NCBI GenBank assembly: GCA_964520325.1
Contig: CAZFOB010000006.1
Location: forward strand, 90,691 to 154,690
Direction of reading: 5' to 3'
Length of the DNA stretch: 64,000 nucleotides
From: CAZFOB01 sp964520325
Lineage (GTDB): Bacteria; Actinomycetota; JAICYB01
Under the pieces are notes generated by a model. It was not told the DNA's origin. It was given only the letters and a program-made list of their open reading frames with translations, and did no database searches. Positions 41,179-49,579 of this stretch are shown one piece after another. The position numbers were made by a program, and so were the translations under genes. Every line of letters starts with the position of its first letter. Within the stretch, counting starts at the first letter, position 1.

Positions 41179-41769
41179 CTAGGCCGGACGGCGCGCGTGG
41201 CACGCCCATGCGAAGGCGTTCGATCGCACGTCGACCTCGATGAAGCCGAGTCCGGACAGCCGGTCCGGCAGCCCCTCGGGATCGACCGGGTTGTAGATGT
41301 CGTCGGTGTGCATCGCCTCGAAGTCGTCGGCGGCCACCCCGTCCATCGCGAACAGCGCCGCTCCGGGACGCAGGACGCGAAGCACCTCGGCGAACAGCAG
41401 GTTCTGCATGTCGGGCGTCGGGACGTGGTGCAGCATCGTGAACATCGCTGCGCCGCTGAAGCGTCCGTCCTCGAACGGCATCGCCGTGGCGTCTGCGTTG
41501 ACGACCTCCACGTTCGTGCCGGCGAGGCGCCGCTTCAAGGCGTGGGCGAGCTCTTCGTCGACCTCGATCGTGGTGAGTCGTGGGACCCCGGCCCGCAGGA
41601 GATCGGTCGTGAGACCAGGTCCGGGCCCCACTTCGAGGACGTCGTCGCCGAGGTCGGCGTATGTGCGCACACCGAGCGTGTACGGCAGGACGAACTCCTC
41701 GAGCGACTTCCGCCACTCGTCCGAGGTCAGGCGCTCCAGATGCTCGCGGTTCACGTGGGGACAGTACAT
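41179..41769 (-). CDS. class I SAM-dependent methyltransferase
   Basis: 196 residues starting MYCPHVNREHLERLTSDEWR. Motif I DVLEVGPGPGLTTDLL, motif II TTIEVDEELA, NADATAMPFEDGRFSGAAM and LRVLRPGAALFAMDG. Methyltransf_11 type; substrate unknown. It converges with the RidA gene. Confidence 0.83.
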   Translation of the reverse strand: MYCPHVNREHLERLTSDEWRKSLEEFVLPYTLGVRTYADLGDDVLEVGPGPGLTTDLLRAGVPRLTTIEVDEELAHALKRRLAGTNVEVVNADATAMPFEDGRFSGAAMFTMLHHVPTPDMQNLLFAEVLRVLRPGAALFAMDGVAADDFEAMHTDDIYNPVDPEGLPDRLSGLGFIEVDVRSNAFAWACHARRPA

Positions 41770-42437
41770 CGCCTCCCGGTGATGTCGATCTGAGCCGCTC
41801 CCGTTCGTCGTTGTAGTAAACCGCAGGCGGCGCGGTCGACCTCGACGCCGCGTTTGCGGCTGCGGAGAAGACGCAGCCGCTGCCGTAGACGATCAGTCGG
41901 AGAGCGACGTGGGTTCACTAACGCCAGACGTAGCGGTTGTCAGTCGATTATTGAGTCACGTTTCAACCCGCGTCGCACGAGTCTTACCTGGTCAGCGAGT
42001 TCCCGGAACGAGTTCAAGTAGTCACGATGAGACGGCCGGTCCTTCCGCGAAGTGAAGATTGCGTGTGCCCGCGGACTGGCGGCGGGCCGAGCCACACACG
42101 GAGGTGGATCAGCCGTGGAGACAAAACGTTACGCACATGGGCCTGGACGTGCAATGCGGGTGGCTCCTTTCTTTGTGTTCGAACTTCCGAGACTGTCCAC
42201 CTTCAACCTGGGCACTAGGATCTAGCCCGACAGGACTGAGGAAGTCCGCCGCGCGGTCCATCATGCCCTTGAGTGCGGCGAGGATGACCTGCCCAGATCC
42301 ATCGCAGACCCCCTTGTGCGAGGTGTCCACGATGTCTGGACACATCACCCGCGCCGGGTGTCCACTATCTGGTGAACTCAAGCACCGTCGTCCGCTCCAG
42401 TCCCCGCAGTCACGGCGCGTTTCCGCAGCGCGAGTGA
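41770..42437. other. 668-base gap without a credible gene
   Basis: It holds a GC-rich perfect hairpin (GCGGCTGCG at 41856-41864 with CGCAGCCGC at 41872-41880) and a TGTCCA-N7-TGGACA inverted repeat at about 42327-42345 flanked by GTGTCCA copies, possibly the end of a lost insertion element. Neither strand gives a convincing protein. Stops interrupt every reading. Confidence 0.5.
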
Positions 42438-43757
42438 TCACTGGACGACCACGACGGTCACCATGCCGAACATCCCTTCTGGACCTTCGGCGTGGCTGAG
42501 GATGTGACAGTGGAACGCCCACAGACCGGCCCTGGCCTCGACGATGACGTCGTACCGCTCGCCGGGAGCGACCCAGATCGTGTCGGCGCGATACGACTGC
42601 GAGAGCTCCCACCCGTCCTTCGCGATGACGAGCTGCTCCATTCCGTGCAGGTGCATCGGATGGCCTTGCAGTCCCTCGTTCATGTAGCGAAGGCGGATGC
42701 GCTGTCCCGGCTTCGCCGCGATGGGTTGTGTTGCCGGGAAGCCCTTCCCGTTGATCGTGAAACCCAGCGGACCATCGTTGAGGACGATCGCCTGGTCGAT
42801 GTCGACATCCGGTTCGTCGTCCCCGTCGACGATGAACGCTCCGAGCAACCCCATCGGGATCTGCGTCGCGCCGTTCATGTGTGAGTGGTACATGTGCGAC
42901 CCGGTGTTGGGCGCGTTGAAGTCGTAGGTATACGACTTGCCCGGCTTCACAAGTGGCTGCGTGAGACCGGCGACGCCGTCGACCGAATTCGGGACGTTCA
43001 AGCCGTGGAAGTGGATGGCGGTCGACTCCTCGAGCTTGTTGTGGAGAACGACGCGCAAGCGGTCTCCAACTCTGACGCGGATCTGAGGGCCCGGGACCTG
43101 GCCGTTGTAGGCCATCGCTTCTCTGGTGTCGCCGGGCGAGACCTCCCACTTGATCTCGTCGGCCGTGACATCGAACACCTTCGTATCGCCATCCATCTTC
43201 GGACGCATCGGTTGCCCTCCGAGACCCTTCGTCTTGGCCGGGAACGACTTCACCCCGGCCATGTACGACTCGTCCATATCCTCGGAACTCATCTGATGAC
43301 CACCGGACGCGCCCTCGCCCTGGCCGTCACCGCCGACGACGAGATCTCCGCGCATCCCCGCTTCCTTGTGACCCGCGACCTCGCAGAAGAACTCGTAGGT
43401 GCCGGCTTCGAGAGGGCCTGCGTTCAGTGTCGTGCTGTCGCCGGCGTTGAGCATCTCCGTCGCTCCGGCACCGCCGATCGCCAGGTTGTGGACGGTCGCG
43501 CCAGCGTTCTCGACCGTGATCGAGATGGGAGTGCCCGCTTCGGCTTCAAGGTTTCCGGGCTCGATCTTCATCTCGGTGAGCTGGACCTTCAAAGCACCAG
43601 ACCCACCGCCACCACCGATGCCGAGCGCTTCGGTCCGCCAGACCGCGATCGCGGAGAAGACGACCGCCATCAGGACGCCGAAGCTAACGAAGAGCTTCCA
43701 AAGGTCCGAACGCAGCATCTTCGAGTAGTTCGAGGGTTGTGCGCTGCCCGCCGCCAT
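42438..43757 (-). CDS. cupredoxin-multicopper oxidase fusion
   Basis: 439 residues. A membrane anchor (MLRSDLWKLFVSFGVLMAVV), a plastocyanin-like domain (TVHNLAIGG, FFCEVAGHKEAGM), a Met/His-rich linker, then a two-domain laccase: HFHGLN, HMYHSHMN, HPMHLHGM and HCHILSHAEGPEGMFGM give all type 1, 2 and 3 copper ligands. The extra N-terminal cupredoxin may deliver electrons. Likely oxidises Cu(I) or phenolic/nitrogen substrates outside the cell. Confidence 0.9.
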   Translation of the reverse strand: MAAGSAQPSNYSKMLRSDLWKLFVSFGVLMAVVFSAIAVWRTEALGIGGGGGSGALKVQLTEMKIEPGNLEAEAGTPISITVENAGATVHNLAIGGAGATEMLNAGDSTTLNAGPLEAGTYEFFCEVAGHKEAGMRGDLVVGGDGQGEGASGGHQMSSEDMDESYMAGVKSFPAKTKGLGGQPMRPKMDGDTKVFDVTADEIKWEVSPGDTREAMAYNGQVPGPQIRVRVGDRLRVVLHNKLEESTAIHFHGLNVPNSVDGVAGLTQPLVKPGKSYTYDFNAPNTGSHMYHSHMNGATQIPMGLLGAFIVDGDDEPDVDIDQAIVLNDGPLGFTINGKGFPATQPIAAKPGQRIRLRYMNEGLQGHPMHLHGMEQLVIAKDGWELSQSYRADTIWVAPGERYDVIVEARAGLWAFHCHILSHAEGPEGMFGMVTVVVVQ

Positions 43758-43844
43758 GTGCCTCCTCCGCTCTGGCTCGTCTAGAGAGCCGGGCGCACCG
43801 GCAGCGGTGCCGAAGCACCGCCACCGATGTCTCCCAGCAACAGC

Positions 43845-44963
43845 TCAATGACCGGCGGTGGTCCCGCCCTTGCTCTTGCCGACCTGGAAGATCCCCAAGC
43901 CGCCGCGGCTCGCGTTGCGGAACTTGTGCGTCACGAGCACGTACTGTCCCGGCTCGTCGAACGTGAACTCGACGAAGCCGCCCTGCGCCGGCTGCAGGTC
44001 GAGCGCTTGCGCGCCACCTTTTCCATCGTCGGGACGCAGTTGATACGCCCCTTCCTTGTAGACCGTGTCGAAGATCGTTCCGACGACGTGAAACGACGAG
44101 TTCTCCGACGGTCCGGCGTCGACGACCCACGCACGCACCCGATCCTTCGGGTCGATGCTGATCGGCTTGTGCATGTACTGGTTGTGGTAGCCGTTGAAGA
44201 CCACCGCGTCGTCGGCACCGGCCATCATCTTCCCGTAGTCGCCGACCTCCTCCTGATCGCCGAGGTAGAGCTCGGACTGCACGAACACGAGCTCCTTGTC
44301 GACCTTGGGCAGGTTCGGCGGGTCGATGATGATCGCGCCGTACATCCCGTTGCCGATGTGGTGGATGGCCGGCGCGGTGCCGCAGTGGTACATGAAGGCG
44401 CCGGCGTGCTTGGCCTCGAAGCGATAGGTCAGCTTCTCGCCCGGGTTGACCGTGCGCATCTCGTCGTCCCACGCCACCTTGCTCGCGTGGAAATCGATGG
44501 AGTGTCCCTGCTTGCCCTTGTTCACAAGTGTGATCTCGAAGACGTCACCGATCTTCCCCCGCAGCGTAGGGCCGGGAACCTTGTCACCGAATGTCCACAT
44601 CTGCTGCTTCACGCCGGGAGCGACCTCCATCACCCGGTCGGTGGCGTTGAGCGTCATCTTGTGGACCGTCGCGCCCGGAGCCGGCTTGAGCGCGGGGTCG
44701 TACGGCTCGAAGTCGGCAGCCGGCTTGGCGTTCGCGTCGATCTCCGCGCCGCCGAAGTCGGCGCCGGGCGCCGCGGTCGTACCCATCGAGCTGTCGTCGT
44801 CGCGCAACGCGACGAACGACGCCACGAGCGCGAGCACCACCGCCGCGGTGACGAACATCTTCCAGATGTCAGAGCGGATCATCCCCGAGAAGTCGGGAGG
44901 TCGGCGTTCGGGCGGCCCCGGCTGCGCTTCTTGCTGAGTTCGGTCTCCTTTGATCATCGCCAT
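43845..44963 (-). CDS. nirK: copper nitrite reductase (NirK-type), membrane-anchored
   Basis: 372 residues from ATG 44961-44963. Anchor MIRSDIWKMFVTAAVVLALV. Catalytic signature: HSIDFH (type 1 His, catalytic Asp, type 2 His), YHCGTAPAIHHIGNGM (type 2 His, type 1 Cys, His, Met), SSFHVVG (catalytic His) and THKFRNASRG (third type 2 His). All NirK ligands are present, so nitrite-to-NO reduction is likely. The next gene upstream is a truncated flavodoxin. Confidence 0.87.
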   Translation of the reverse strand: MAMIKGDRTQQEAQPGPPERRPPDFSGMIRSDIWKMFVTAAVVLALVASFVALRDDDSSMGTTAAPGADFGGAEIDANAKPAADFEPYDPALKPAPGATVHKMTLNATDRVMEVAPGVKQQMWTFGDKVPGPTLRGKIGDVFEITLVNKGKQGHSIDFHASKVAWDDEMRTVNPGEKLTYRFEAKHAGAFMYHCGTAPAIHHIGNGMYGAIIIDPPNLPKVDKELVFVQSELYLGDQEEVGDYGKMMAGADDAVVFNGYHNQYMHKPISIDPKDRVRAWVVDAGPSENSSFHVVGTIFDTVYKEGAYQLRPDDGKGGAQALDLQPAQGGFVEFTFDEPGQYVLVTHKFRNASRGGLGIFQVGKSKGGTTAGH

Positions 44964-45169
44964 GGCGGGCTCCCTTCCTTCAGTTCCCTGGCTTCCTGCC
45001 CGCGGTGTGTGGGTCCGCCGACGATGAGCAGCTGGCAGGCCGTGAGCGCGTCGTCCGTGAGCTGCTCCACAGGGATCACCCTGGTGTGTCCGCCAAGGCC
45101 TTCGGCCACGGCACATGCGATCTCGCGCGTGTTGCCGAACATCGACTCGTAGACGACGACGGCGTTCAT
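44954..45169 (-). pseudogene. truncated flavodoxin
   Basis: From ATG 45167-45169: MNAVVVYESMFGNTREIACA, then QLLIVGGPTH, after which the reading continues only 16 residues into the NirK ribosome-binding region. The FMN phosphate loop (SMFGNTREIA) is intact but the last about 90 residues of a flavodoxin are missing. The deletion joins it to nirK. Confidence 0.75.
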
Positions 45170-45185
45170 TCGTCTCCTTTCGGTC

Positions 45186-45608
45186 TCATGGAACGAGCAA
45201 CACTGGAACCTTCGCGTGATGAAGCACGTGCTCGGAAACGCTTCCGAGCCAGCGCGCGGCGCCGCGAACCCCACGCCGTCCCATGACGACGAGGTCCGGC
45301 TCCCACTCCTCGACCTCCTCTGCGATCTCGTCAGACGGGAAGCCGAAGCGCCTGGCGAGCGTCACCTTGTGACCCGCTTCCTCGGTCGGCGTCTTGATCT
45401 GCTCGGCGGTGCTCTTCACGGCCTCGTCGACCGCACGCAGGTGCTGCGCACGCTCATCTGCGTCATCACTCTCGTGGTAGGGATAGTCCGAGTACGACAG
45501 AACCACGAGCACTTTGACGTCACACGTTTTCGATGGAAGCAGATCGGCCAGCAATCTCCCGGCACGGTTCGCGGCGTCAGAGCCGTCGGTGGCGAGCAGG
45601 ACCTTCAC
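45186..45608 (-). CDS. universal stress protein (UspA family)
   Basis: 140 residues: MKVLLATDGSDAANRAGRLL, and the nucleotide-binding end MGRRGVRGAARWLGSVSEHV with VPVLLVP. The G-x2-G-x9-G(S) ATP motif is intact. It is one of two USP genes upstream of nirK. Confidence 0.88.
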   Translation of the reverse strand: MKVLLATDGSDAANRAGRLLADLLPSKTCDVKVLVVLSYSDYPYHESDDADERAQHLRAVDEAVKSTAEQIKTPTEEAGHKVTLARRFGFPSDEIAEEVEEWEPDLVVMGRRGVRGAARWLGSVSEHVLHHAKVPVLLVP

Positions 45609-45619
45609 GTCTCAACTAC

Positions 45620-46033
45620 CTACCGGTCCGCCGGCACGATCACGATCGGGCATCGGGCGTGGTGCGCGATCTGCTGGGAGACCGAGCCGAGGAGGAGTCC
45701 TTTGAATCCACCGCGTCCCCGAGCTCCGACGACGACCATGTCCGCTCCCTCGGAGGCTCGGATCAGTGCGCGCCCGGCCGAGTCGTTCGCGATCTCGGTC
45801 TCGACCAACACGTCGCCGTCGATCGTCGACCTCTCCTCTTCTAAGATCTCCTTCGCCGCGCCTTCGAAGTCGATGTGCGCGATGCCGCCGCCCGCGTCCG
45901 GCATGGCCAGCGGGAACTGCCAGGAGTGGACGAGATGCAGTGTGCTGCCGCGGAGCTTCGCCTCTTGCGCCGCCCACGCGAGCGCCCGGTGCGAATGCTC
46001 CGACCCGTCGACGCCAACAACGATCTTGCTCAT
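45620..46033 (-). CDS. universal stress protein (UspA family)
   Basis: 137 residues from ATG 46031-46033 (MSKIVVGVDGSEHSHRALAW). C-terminal VVGARGRGGFKGLLLGSVSQ completes the ATP-binding motif. Paralog of the adjacent USP. Typical of DosR/DevR-type stress regulons, which fits the neighbouring kinase-regulator pair. Confidence 0.9.
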   Translation of the reverse strand: MSKIVVGVDGSEHSHRALAWAAQEAKLRGSTLHLVHSWQFPLAMPDAGGGIAHIDFEGAAKEILEEERSTIDGDVLVETEIANDSAGRALIRASEGADMVVVGARGRGGFKGLLLGSVSQQIAHHARCPIVIVPADR

Positions 46034-46106
46034 CGCGCCTCCCCTCCGACCGACTCGGCCTCGGCCGCTTCCTCCATCCGTGTGAGCGACATATCGCCTC
46101 CCTTGG

Positions 46107-46412
46107 TCACGGACGACCGCCCGCAGAGACGAGCGAGCGCTCGAGCCGTTGCACAAGCCGGACCAGTGCGTCCCGCAGAAATTGCGTCGAATTTGGATCA
46201 GCCAGGTCATCATCGGCCCATGCCCGCGCAGCGGTCACTGCCGCGAGCGCCGTGTGGTCAGTGATGTCGGGAAGTGTCCGGAGTGTCCCGTCTGACGCCT
46301 CCCAGATCGCGTCGCTCGGATCGCTCACGATCGGCATGAGCGCCTCTGCTCGTGCGCGGAGTTCATCGATGGCGTCTGCCTCACGGTCGCGGAGGAGCGT
46401 TGTCGTCGCCAT
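46107..46412 (-). CDS. small helical hypothetical protein
   Basis: 101 residues starting MATTTLLRDREADAIDELRA. Helical throughout (RAEALMPIVSDPSDAIWEAS; LRDALVRLVQRLERSLVSAG). Five bases separate it from the stop of the upstream pseudo-receiver gene, so the two are probably co-transcribed. Unrecognised. Confidence 0.6.
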   Translation of the reverse strand: MATTTLLRDREADAIDELRARAEALMPIVSDPSDAIWEASDGTLRTLPDITDHTALAAVTAARAWADDDLADPNSTQFLRDALVRLVQRLERSLVSAGGRP

Positions 46413-46417
46413 GGCCT

Positions 46418-46900
46418 TCAGAGCTGCCCTGGAACGAGGTTCGTGCCGGCGTACCAGCGCTTCGGGCCGGCCAACTCGTCGGGATCGGACTCGCGGAGCT
46501 CCGCGCTGCGGGGCCGCTTCGCCATCCGTGAAGCGGCCTCGAGTACGGCTCGCGGTCCGGCTGCGGGATCCAGGAGTTCGACGCCCGAGTCCCCGCGCCA
46601 CGCCGCGAGCTTGACGGGATCGGCGAGCAGCACGACCGGACGCTCCATCCTTCTGTAGAGCCGAACGAGGTCGTGGCTGGTCGTGCCGCCGCCGACTCGG
46701 TCGCCGGCGACGTCCGCATCCAGCACCACGACGTCCGCCACAGCCGCGAGCGGGCAGCGTCCGCAGCGGCTCCCCATGCACATGTAGCCCCCGGGCTGGG
46801 GGCCGGGGCACGCCACGACCTCGTGTCCGGCGTCCTCGAGCACCGGGGCCAACGCGTTCTCAACCGAGTGCCGATCCGTCACCAAGAGCACCGATGCCAT
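46418..46900 (-). CDS. cysteine-motif pseudo-receiver protein 1
   Basis: 160 residues from ATG 46898-46900, after AGGAGG. MASVLLVTDRHSVENALAPV and AVADVVVLDADVAGDRVGG follow the receiver-domain fold (beta1, beta3), but the acidic pocket is incomplete and a Cys cluster, CMGSRCGRCPL, is inserted after beta2. The paralog at 47092 has CAGGRGDHCPL at the same place. A redox or metal sensor is inferred. Divergent from 47092 across a palindrome. Confidence 0.68.
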   Translation of the reverse strand: MASVLLVTDRHSVENALAPVLEDAGHEVVACPGPQPGGYMCMGSRCGRCPLAAVADVVVLDADVAGDRVGGGTTSHDLVRLYRRMERPVVLLADPVKLAAWRGDSGVELLDPAAGPRAVLEAASRMAKRPRSAELRESDPDELAGPKRWYAGTNLVPGQL

Positions 46901-46982
46901 CTGGATCACCTCCTATGGCCGAAGCGTAGGTCTGCGCGGTCGCGAAGTCGTCCGTAAGCGGTACGCGAGCACCGCAGCGCCT

Positions 46983-47001
46983 CTCAGTAGTGGCTACTGA
47001 G
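46983..47001. promoter_or_regulatory. perfect palindrome CTCAGTAG-TGG-CTACTGAG
   Basis: 8-bp arms, 3-base spacer, in the 191-base divergent gap between the two pseudo-receiver genes. Its AGTAG/CTACT arms resemble, but do not match, the BlaI-type sites. Placed to regulate both directions. A 10-bp direct repeat (AGAGAACAAG) lies at about 47060-47080 before the rightward start. Confidence 0.55.
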
Positions 47002-47091
47002 CCCGCTCGCGTAGCCGCTGCGGATGGAAAGCCGCTGCTCGCGACCTAGATTTCGGCCAGAGAACAAGCAGAGAACAAGAGGAGGAAGCAG

Positions 47092-47532
47092 ATGGCACGA
47101 GTACTCGTGGTCGCAGCGGATGCAGAGGTCGGCGCGCGCGCTGAGGCGATGGCCGCCGTGGAGGGTCATAAGGTCGTGTGGTGCGGAGGACCTCGCCGCC
47201 CGACGTTCGTCTGCGCCGGCGGCCGCGGAGACCATTGCCCGCTGACCGAGCGTGTGGACGCCGTCATCGTTGACGGGTGGCTCGACAGCGACGCCGAACG
47301 CTGCGGAGTCCCGTCCACGAACCTCGTCCTCTACTACCGGCGTCTGGGCATCCCCGTGCTTGCGCTCGTCGGTCCGAACGGACTGCCCGGGCCGATCACC
47401 GACGACGGCCTCCACGCGATCGCACGTCACGCGACGGCGTCGGAGTTTAGATACGCGCTCCGCGATCTCCTCGACGGTGTCAACATCCGCCGGCGGATCC
47501 CCGTCGTCGCGGCAGCTGGGCTGGCGTCGTGA
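47092..47532 (+). CDS. cysteine-motif pseudo-receiver protein 2
   Basis: 146 residues: MARVLVVAADAEVGARAEAM, EGHKVVWCGGPRRPTFVCAG, HCPLTERVDAVIVDGWLDSD. It is the paralog of 46418-46900 and keeps C-x7-C-P-L between beta2 and beta3, with Asp in the beta3 position. A GAGGAGGAAG site precedes the ATG. The stop overlaps the next GTG. Confidence 0.7.
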   Translation: MARVLVVAADAEVGARAEAMAAVEGHKVVWCGGPRRPTFVCAGGRGDHCPLTERVDAVIVDGWLDSDAERCGVPSTNLVLYYRRLGIPVLALVGPNGLPGPITDDGLHAIARHATASEFRYALRDLLDGVNIRRRIPVVAAAGLAS

Positions 47533-48329
47533 GCGAACGCGTCGGGGTCGGCCTCGTGATCGGCAACGATCGCCTGCGGTGCTTCGTCCGGAACTACCTC
47601 GAGACGAGCGGGTTTCGCGTCGACTTCGCGGTCCGCGCACCGGATCCGGCGCTCCCCGATGCCGATGTCGCGGTCACGGAGACGTCAGGAGTAAGCGGCC
47701 GGTTGCTGACCGTGCGAATCACCGAAGCGTTGGCGATGCCTCCAGGTAACCCAGCGATCGTCCTGGAGCCCGACGAGCTGAGCACCCTCCCAGAGCTGAT
47801 CCGTTTCGAGCTCCTCGAACGTTCGACTGTGGGCAGACAGAAGGGAGAAGAGGCAATGGCGAAGAGAGAGATGCAGCGGCCGACGATGAAGGTGGGTGAC
47901 CTGGGTCACGCGGACCTTGCGGGCGTTCAGTCGGATGCGACGATGGCAGACGCAGCCAAGATGATGCGCGACCTCGATGTGGGGTCGGCGGTCGTGTTCG
48001 AAGGCTCGAAGCTCATCGGCATCGTGACCGAGCGCGACGTCATGCTCGCTGCGATCGATTGCGCTGAGCTCGAGGGCACTCCCGTCGCGGCCTTCATGAC
48101 GGAACGTCCTTCGACGATCTGGGTCGACGCTGACGTGTCGCAGGCCGCGCTGGCCATGCGCGCGCTGCACGCACGTCACTTGCCCGTCGTCGACGGGACG
48201 AAGGTCGTGGGGATGATCTCGTCCCGCGATCTGCTCGAAGCGATGGACACTCACGCCGAAGTCATGTCGATGCGTAGGCGCGGCTGGAGCACGCTCTGGC
48301 GGAGGCGGCCGAGGATCGCCGAGGCGTAG
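47529..48329 (+). CDS. pseudo-receiver-CBS fusion protein
   Basis: 266 residues from GTG 47529. The first about 105 residues (GVGLVIGNDRLRCFVRNYLE; DADVAVTE) are a receiver-like domain without the Cys motif. A CBS pair follows: MKVGDLGHADLAGVQSDATM, GIVTERDVMLAAIDCAELEG, VGMISSRDLLEAMD. An internal ATG at 47856 (MAKREMQRPTMK) has its own GGGAGAAGAGG site, so a stand-alone CBS product is possible. CBS pairs bind adenylates and sense energy. Confidence 0.72.
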   Translation: MSERVGVGLVIGNDRLRCFVRNYLETSGFRVDFAVRAPDPALPDADVAVTETSGVSGRLLTVRITEALAMPPGNPAIVLEPDELSTLPELIRFELLERSTVGRQKGEEAMAKREMQRPTMKVGDLGHADLAGVQSDATMADAAKMMRDLDVGSAVVFEGSKLIGIVTERDVMLAAIDCAELEGTPVAAFMTERPSTIWVDADVSQAALAMRALHARHLPVVDGTKVVGMISSRDLLEAMDTHAEVMSMRRRGWSTLWRRRPRIAEA

Positions 48330-48349
48330 AAGCTGGCACCCTTGCAAGG

Positions 48350-49579
48350 GTGACGACTGGATCGGATGGCGAAGTTCGGGCGTTGGCCGGCCGGCTCTGG
48401 GAGCTGATCGAGGCCGGTGTCTTCCTCTCTGAGGAGCTCGATCTTCGCGCGGTCCTTGCCCGCGTGGTCGAAACGGCCAAGGACGTCATCGGTTCCCGGT
48501 ACGCCGCGCTCGGCGTGCTCAACGAAGAAGGGACGGGTTTGTCGGACTTCGTGTTCCGGGGCCTGTCCGAGGACCATCGAGCGAAGATCGGCGAGCTTCC
48601 GGTCGGCCGCGGCTTGCTCGGCGCACTCATCACCGATCCTCGCCCCGTGCGCCTGAAGGATCTGTCTCGGGATCCTCGAAGTGTCGGCTTCCCGTCTCAT
48701 CATCCGCCGATGAACTCGTTCCTCGGCGTCCCCGTGCGTTCGAAGGGCAAGGTGTTCGGCAACCTTTACCTGACGGAGAAGATCGGTGGTGTCGAGTTCA
48801 CTGAGGAGGACGAACGCCTGGCCGTCGCGCTCGCCGCGCAAGCCGGAGTCGCCGTCGAGAACGCGCGTCTGTACGAGGACGAACGCGAGCGCGTGGAGAT
48901 CGAGCGCGAGCTCGCTGAGACGCGCGTGCGTTCCGAGCTCCGCGATCAGACGTTAAAGGCCGTCATCAGGGCGCAAGAGCACGAACGCCAACGCATCGCG
49001 CGCGAACTCCACGATTCGGCGGGCCAAGCGCTCGCCTCGATGCTTCTCGGCCTGAAGGTCGTGGCACAGGAGCAATCGCTCGAGAGCGCACGCGAGCGCG
49101 TCGCCGAGCTCCGGCAGATCGTGGCCGAGGCCAGCCGCGAGGTACGCCGGATGGTCCGGGAGCTCCGCCCGTCTATCCTTGACGATCTCGGGCTTGCGGC
49201 AGCCGTGAATCGCTATGTAAATGACCTCCGAGAGCGCGGCCTATCCGTCACCGCATCGATCGACCTTCCCGGCGCGCGTCTGGACCCGGAGGCCGAGACG
49301 GTGATGTACCGGGTCGCCCAAGAGGCGCTGACGAACGTCGTGAAGTACGCGGGCGCCCGAACCATCGAGGTCGTCGTGCGAGCACACGACGAGAGATACG
49401 TGCTGTCCGTGACCGACGACGGCGCCGGCTTCAACACCTGGGAGGGCGAGCAGTCCGGCCTGGGCATCCGAGGCATGCGCGAACGCGCCGAGCTCGTCGG
49501 CGGCCACCTCACCGTCGTCTCGCACCCAGGCCGCGGAACGACGGTGACGCTCGAGGTCCCGCGCAAGGACGACGGATGA
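48350..49579 (+). CDS. GAF-domain sensor histidine kinase (DevS/NarX-like)
   Basis: 409 residues from GTG 48350. One GAF domain (about 15-175, with PPMNSFLGVPVRSKGKVFGN), a HisKA_3 dimerisation helix with ERQRIARELHDSAGQALASM (phospho-His in RELHD), and a HATPase (VTDDGAGF; GLGIRGMRERAELVGG). DevS and DosT have two GAF domains; this has one, so the heme or other ligand cannot be assumed. It overlaps the regulator gene by 4 bases. Confidence 0.88.
   Translation: MTTGSDGEVRALAGRLWELIEAGVFLSEELDLRAVLARVVETAKDVIGSRYAALGVLNEEGTGLSDFVFRGLSEDHRAKIGELPVGRGLLGALITDPRPVRLKDLSRDPRSVGFPSHHPPMNSFLGVPVRSKGKVFGNLYLTEKIGGVEFTEEDERLAVALAAQAGVAVENARLYEDERERVEIERELAETRVRSELRDQTLKAVIRAQEHERQRIARELHDSAGQALASMLLGLKVVAQEQSLESARERVAELRQIVAEASREVRRMVRELRPSILDDLGLAAAVNRYVNDLRERGLSVTASIDLPGARLDPEAETVMYRVAQEALTNVVKYAGARTIEVVVRAHDERYVLSVTDDGAGFNTWEGEQSGLGIRGMRERAELVGGHLTVVSHPGRGTTVTLEVPRKDDG

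Noticed and set aside
42320..42350. Insertion-element end (TGTCCA-N7-TGGACA)
   Set aside because: No transposase frame or matching partner end is present; kept only as a note in the gap entry.
47040..47065. DosR-type box before the pseudo-receiver gene
   Set aside because: A TTCGGCCA-type half-site occurs on both sides of the divergent gap, but it does not match the full DosR palindrome and one copy overlaps the ribosome-binding site.
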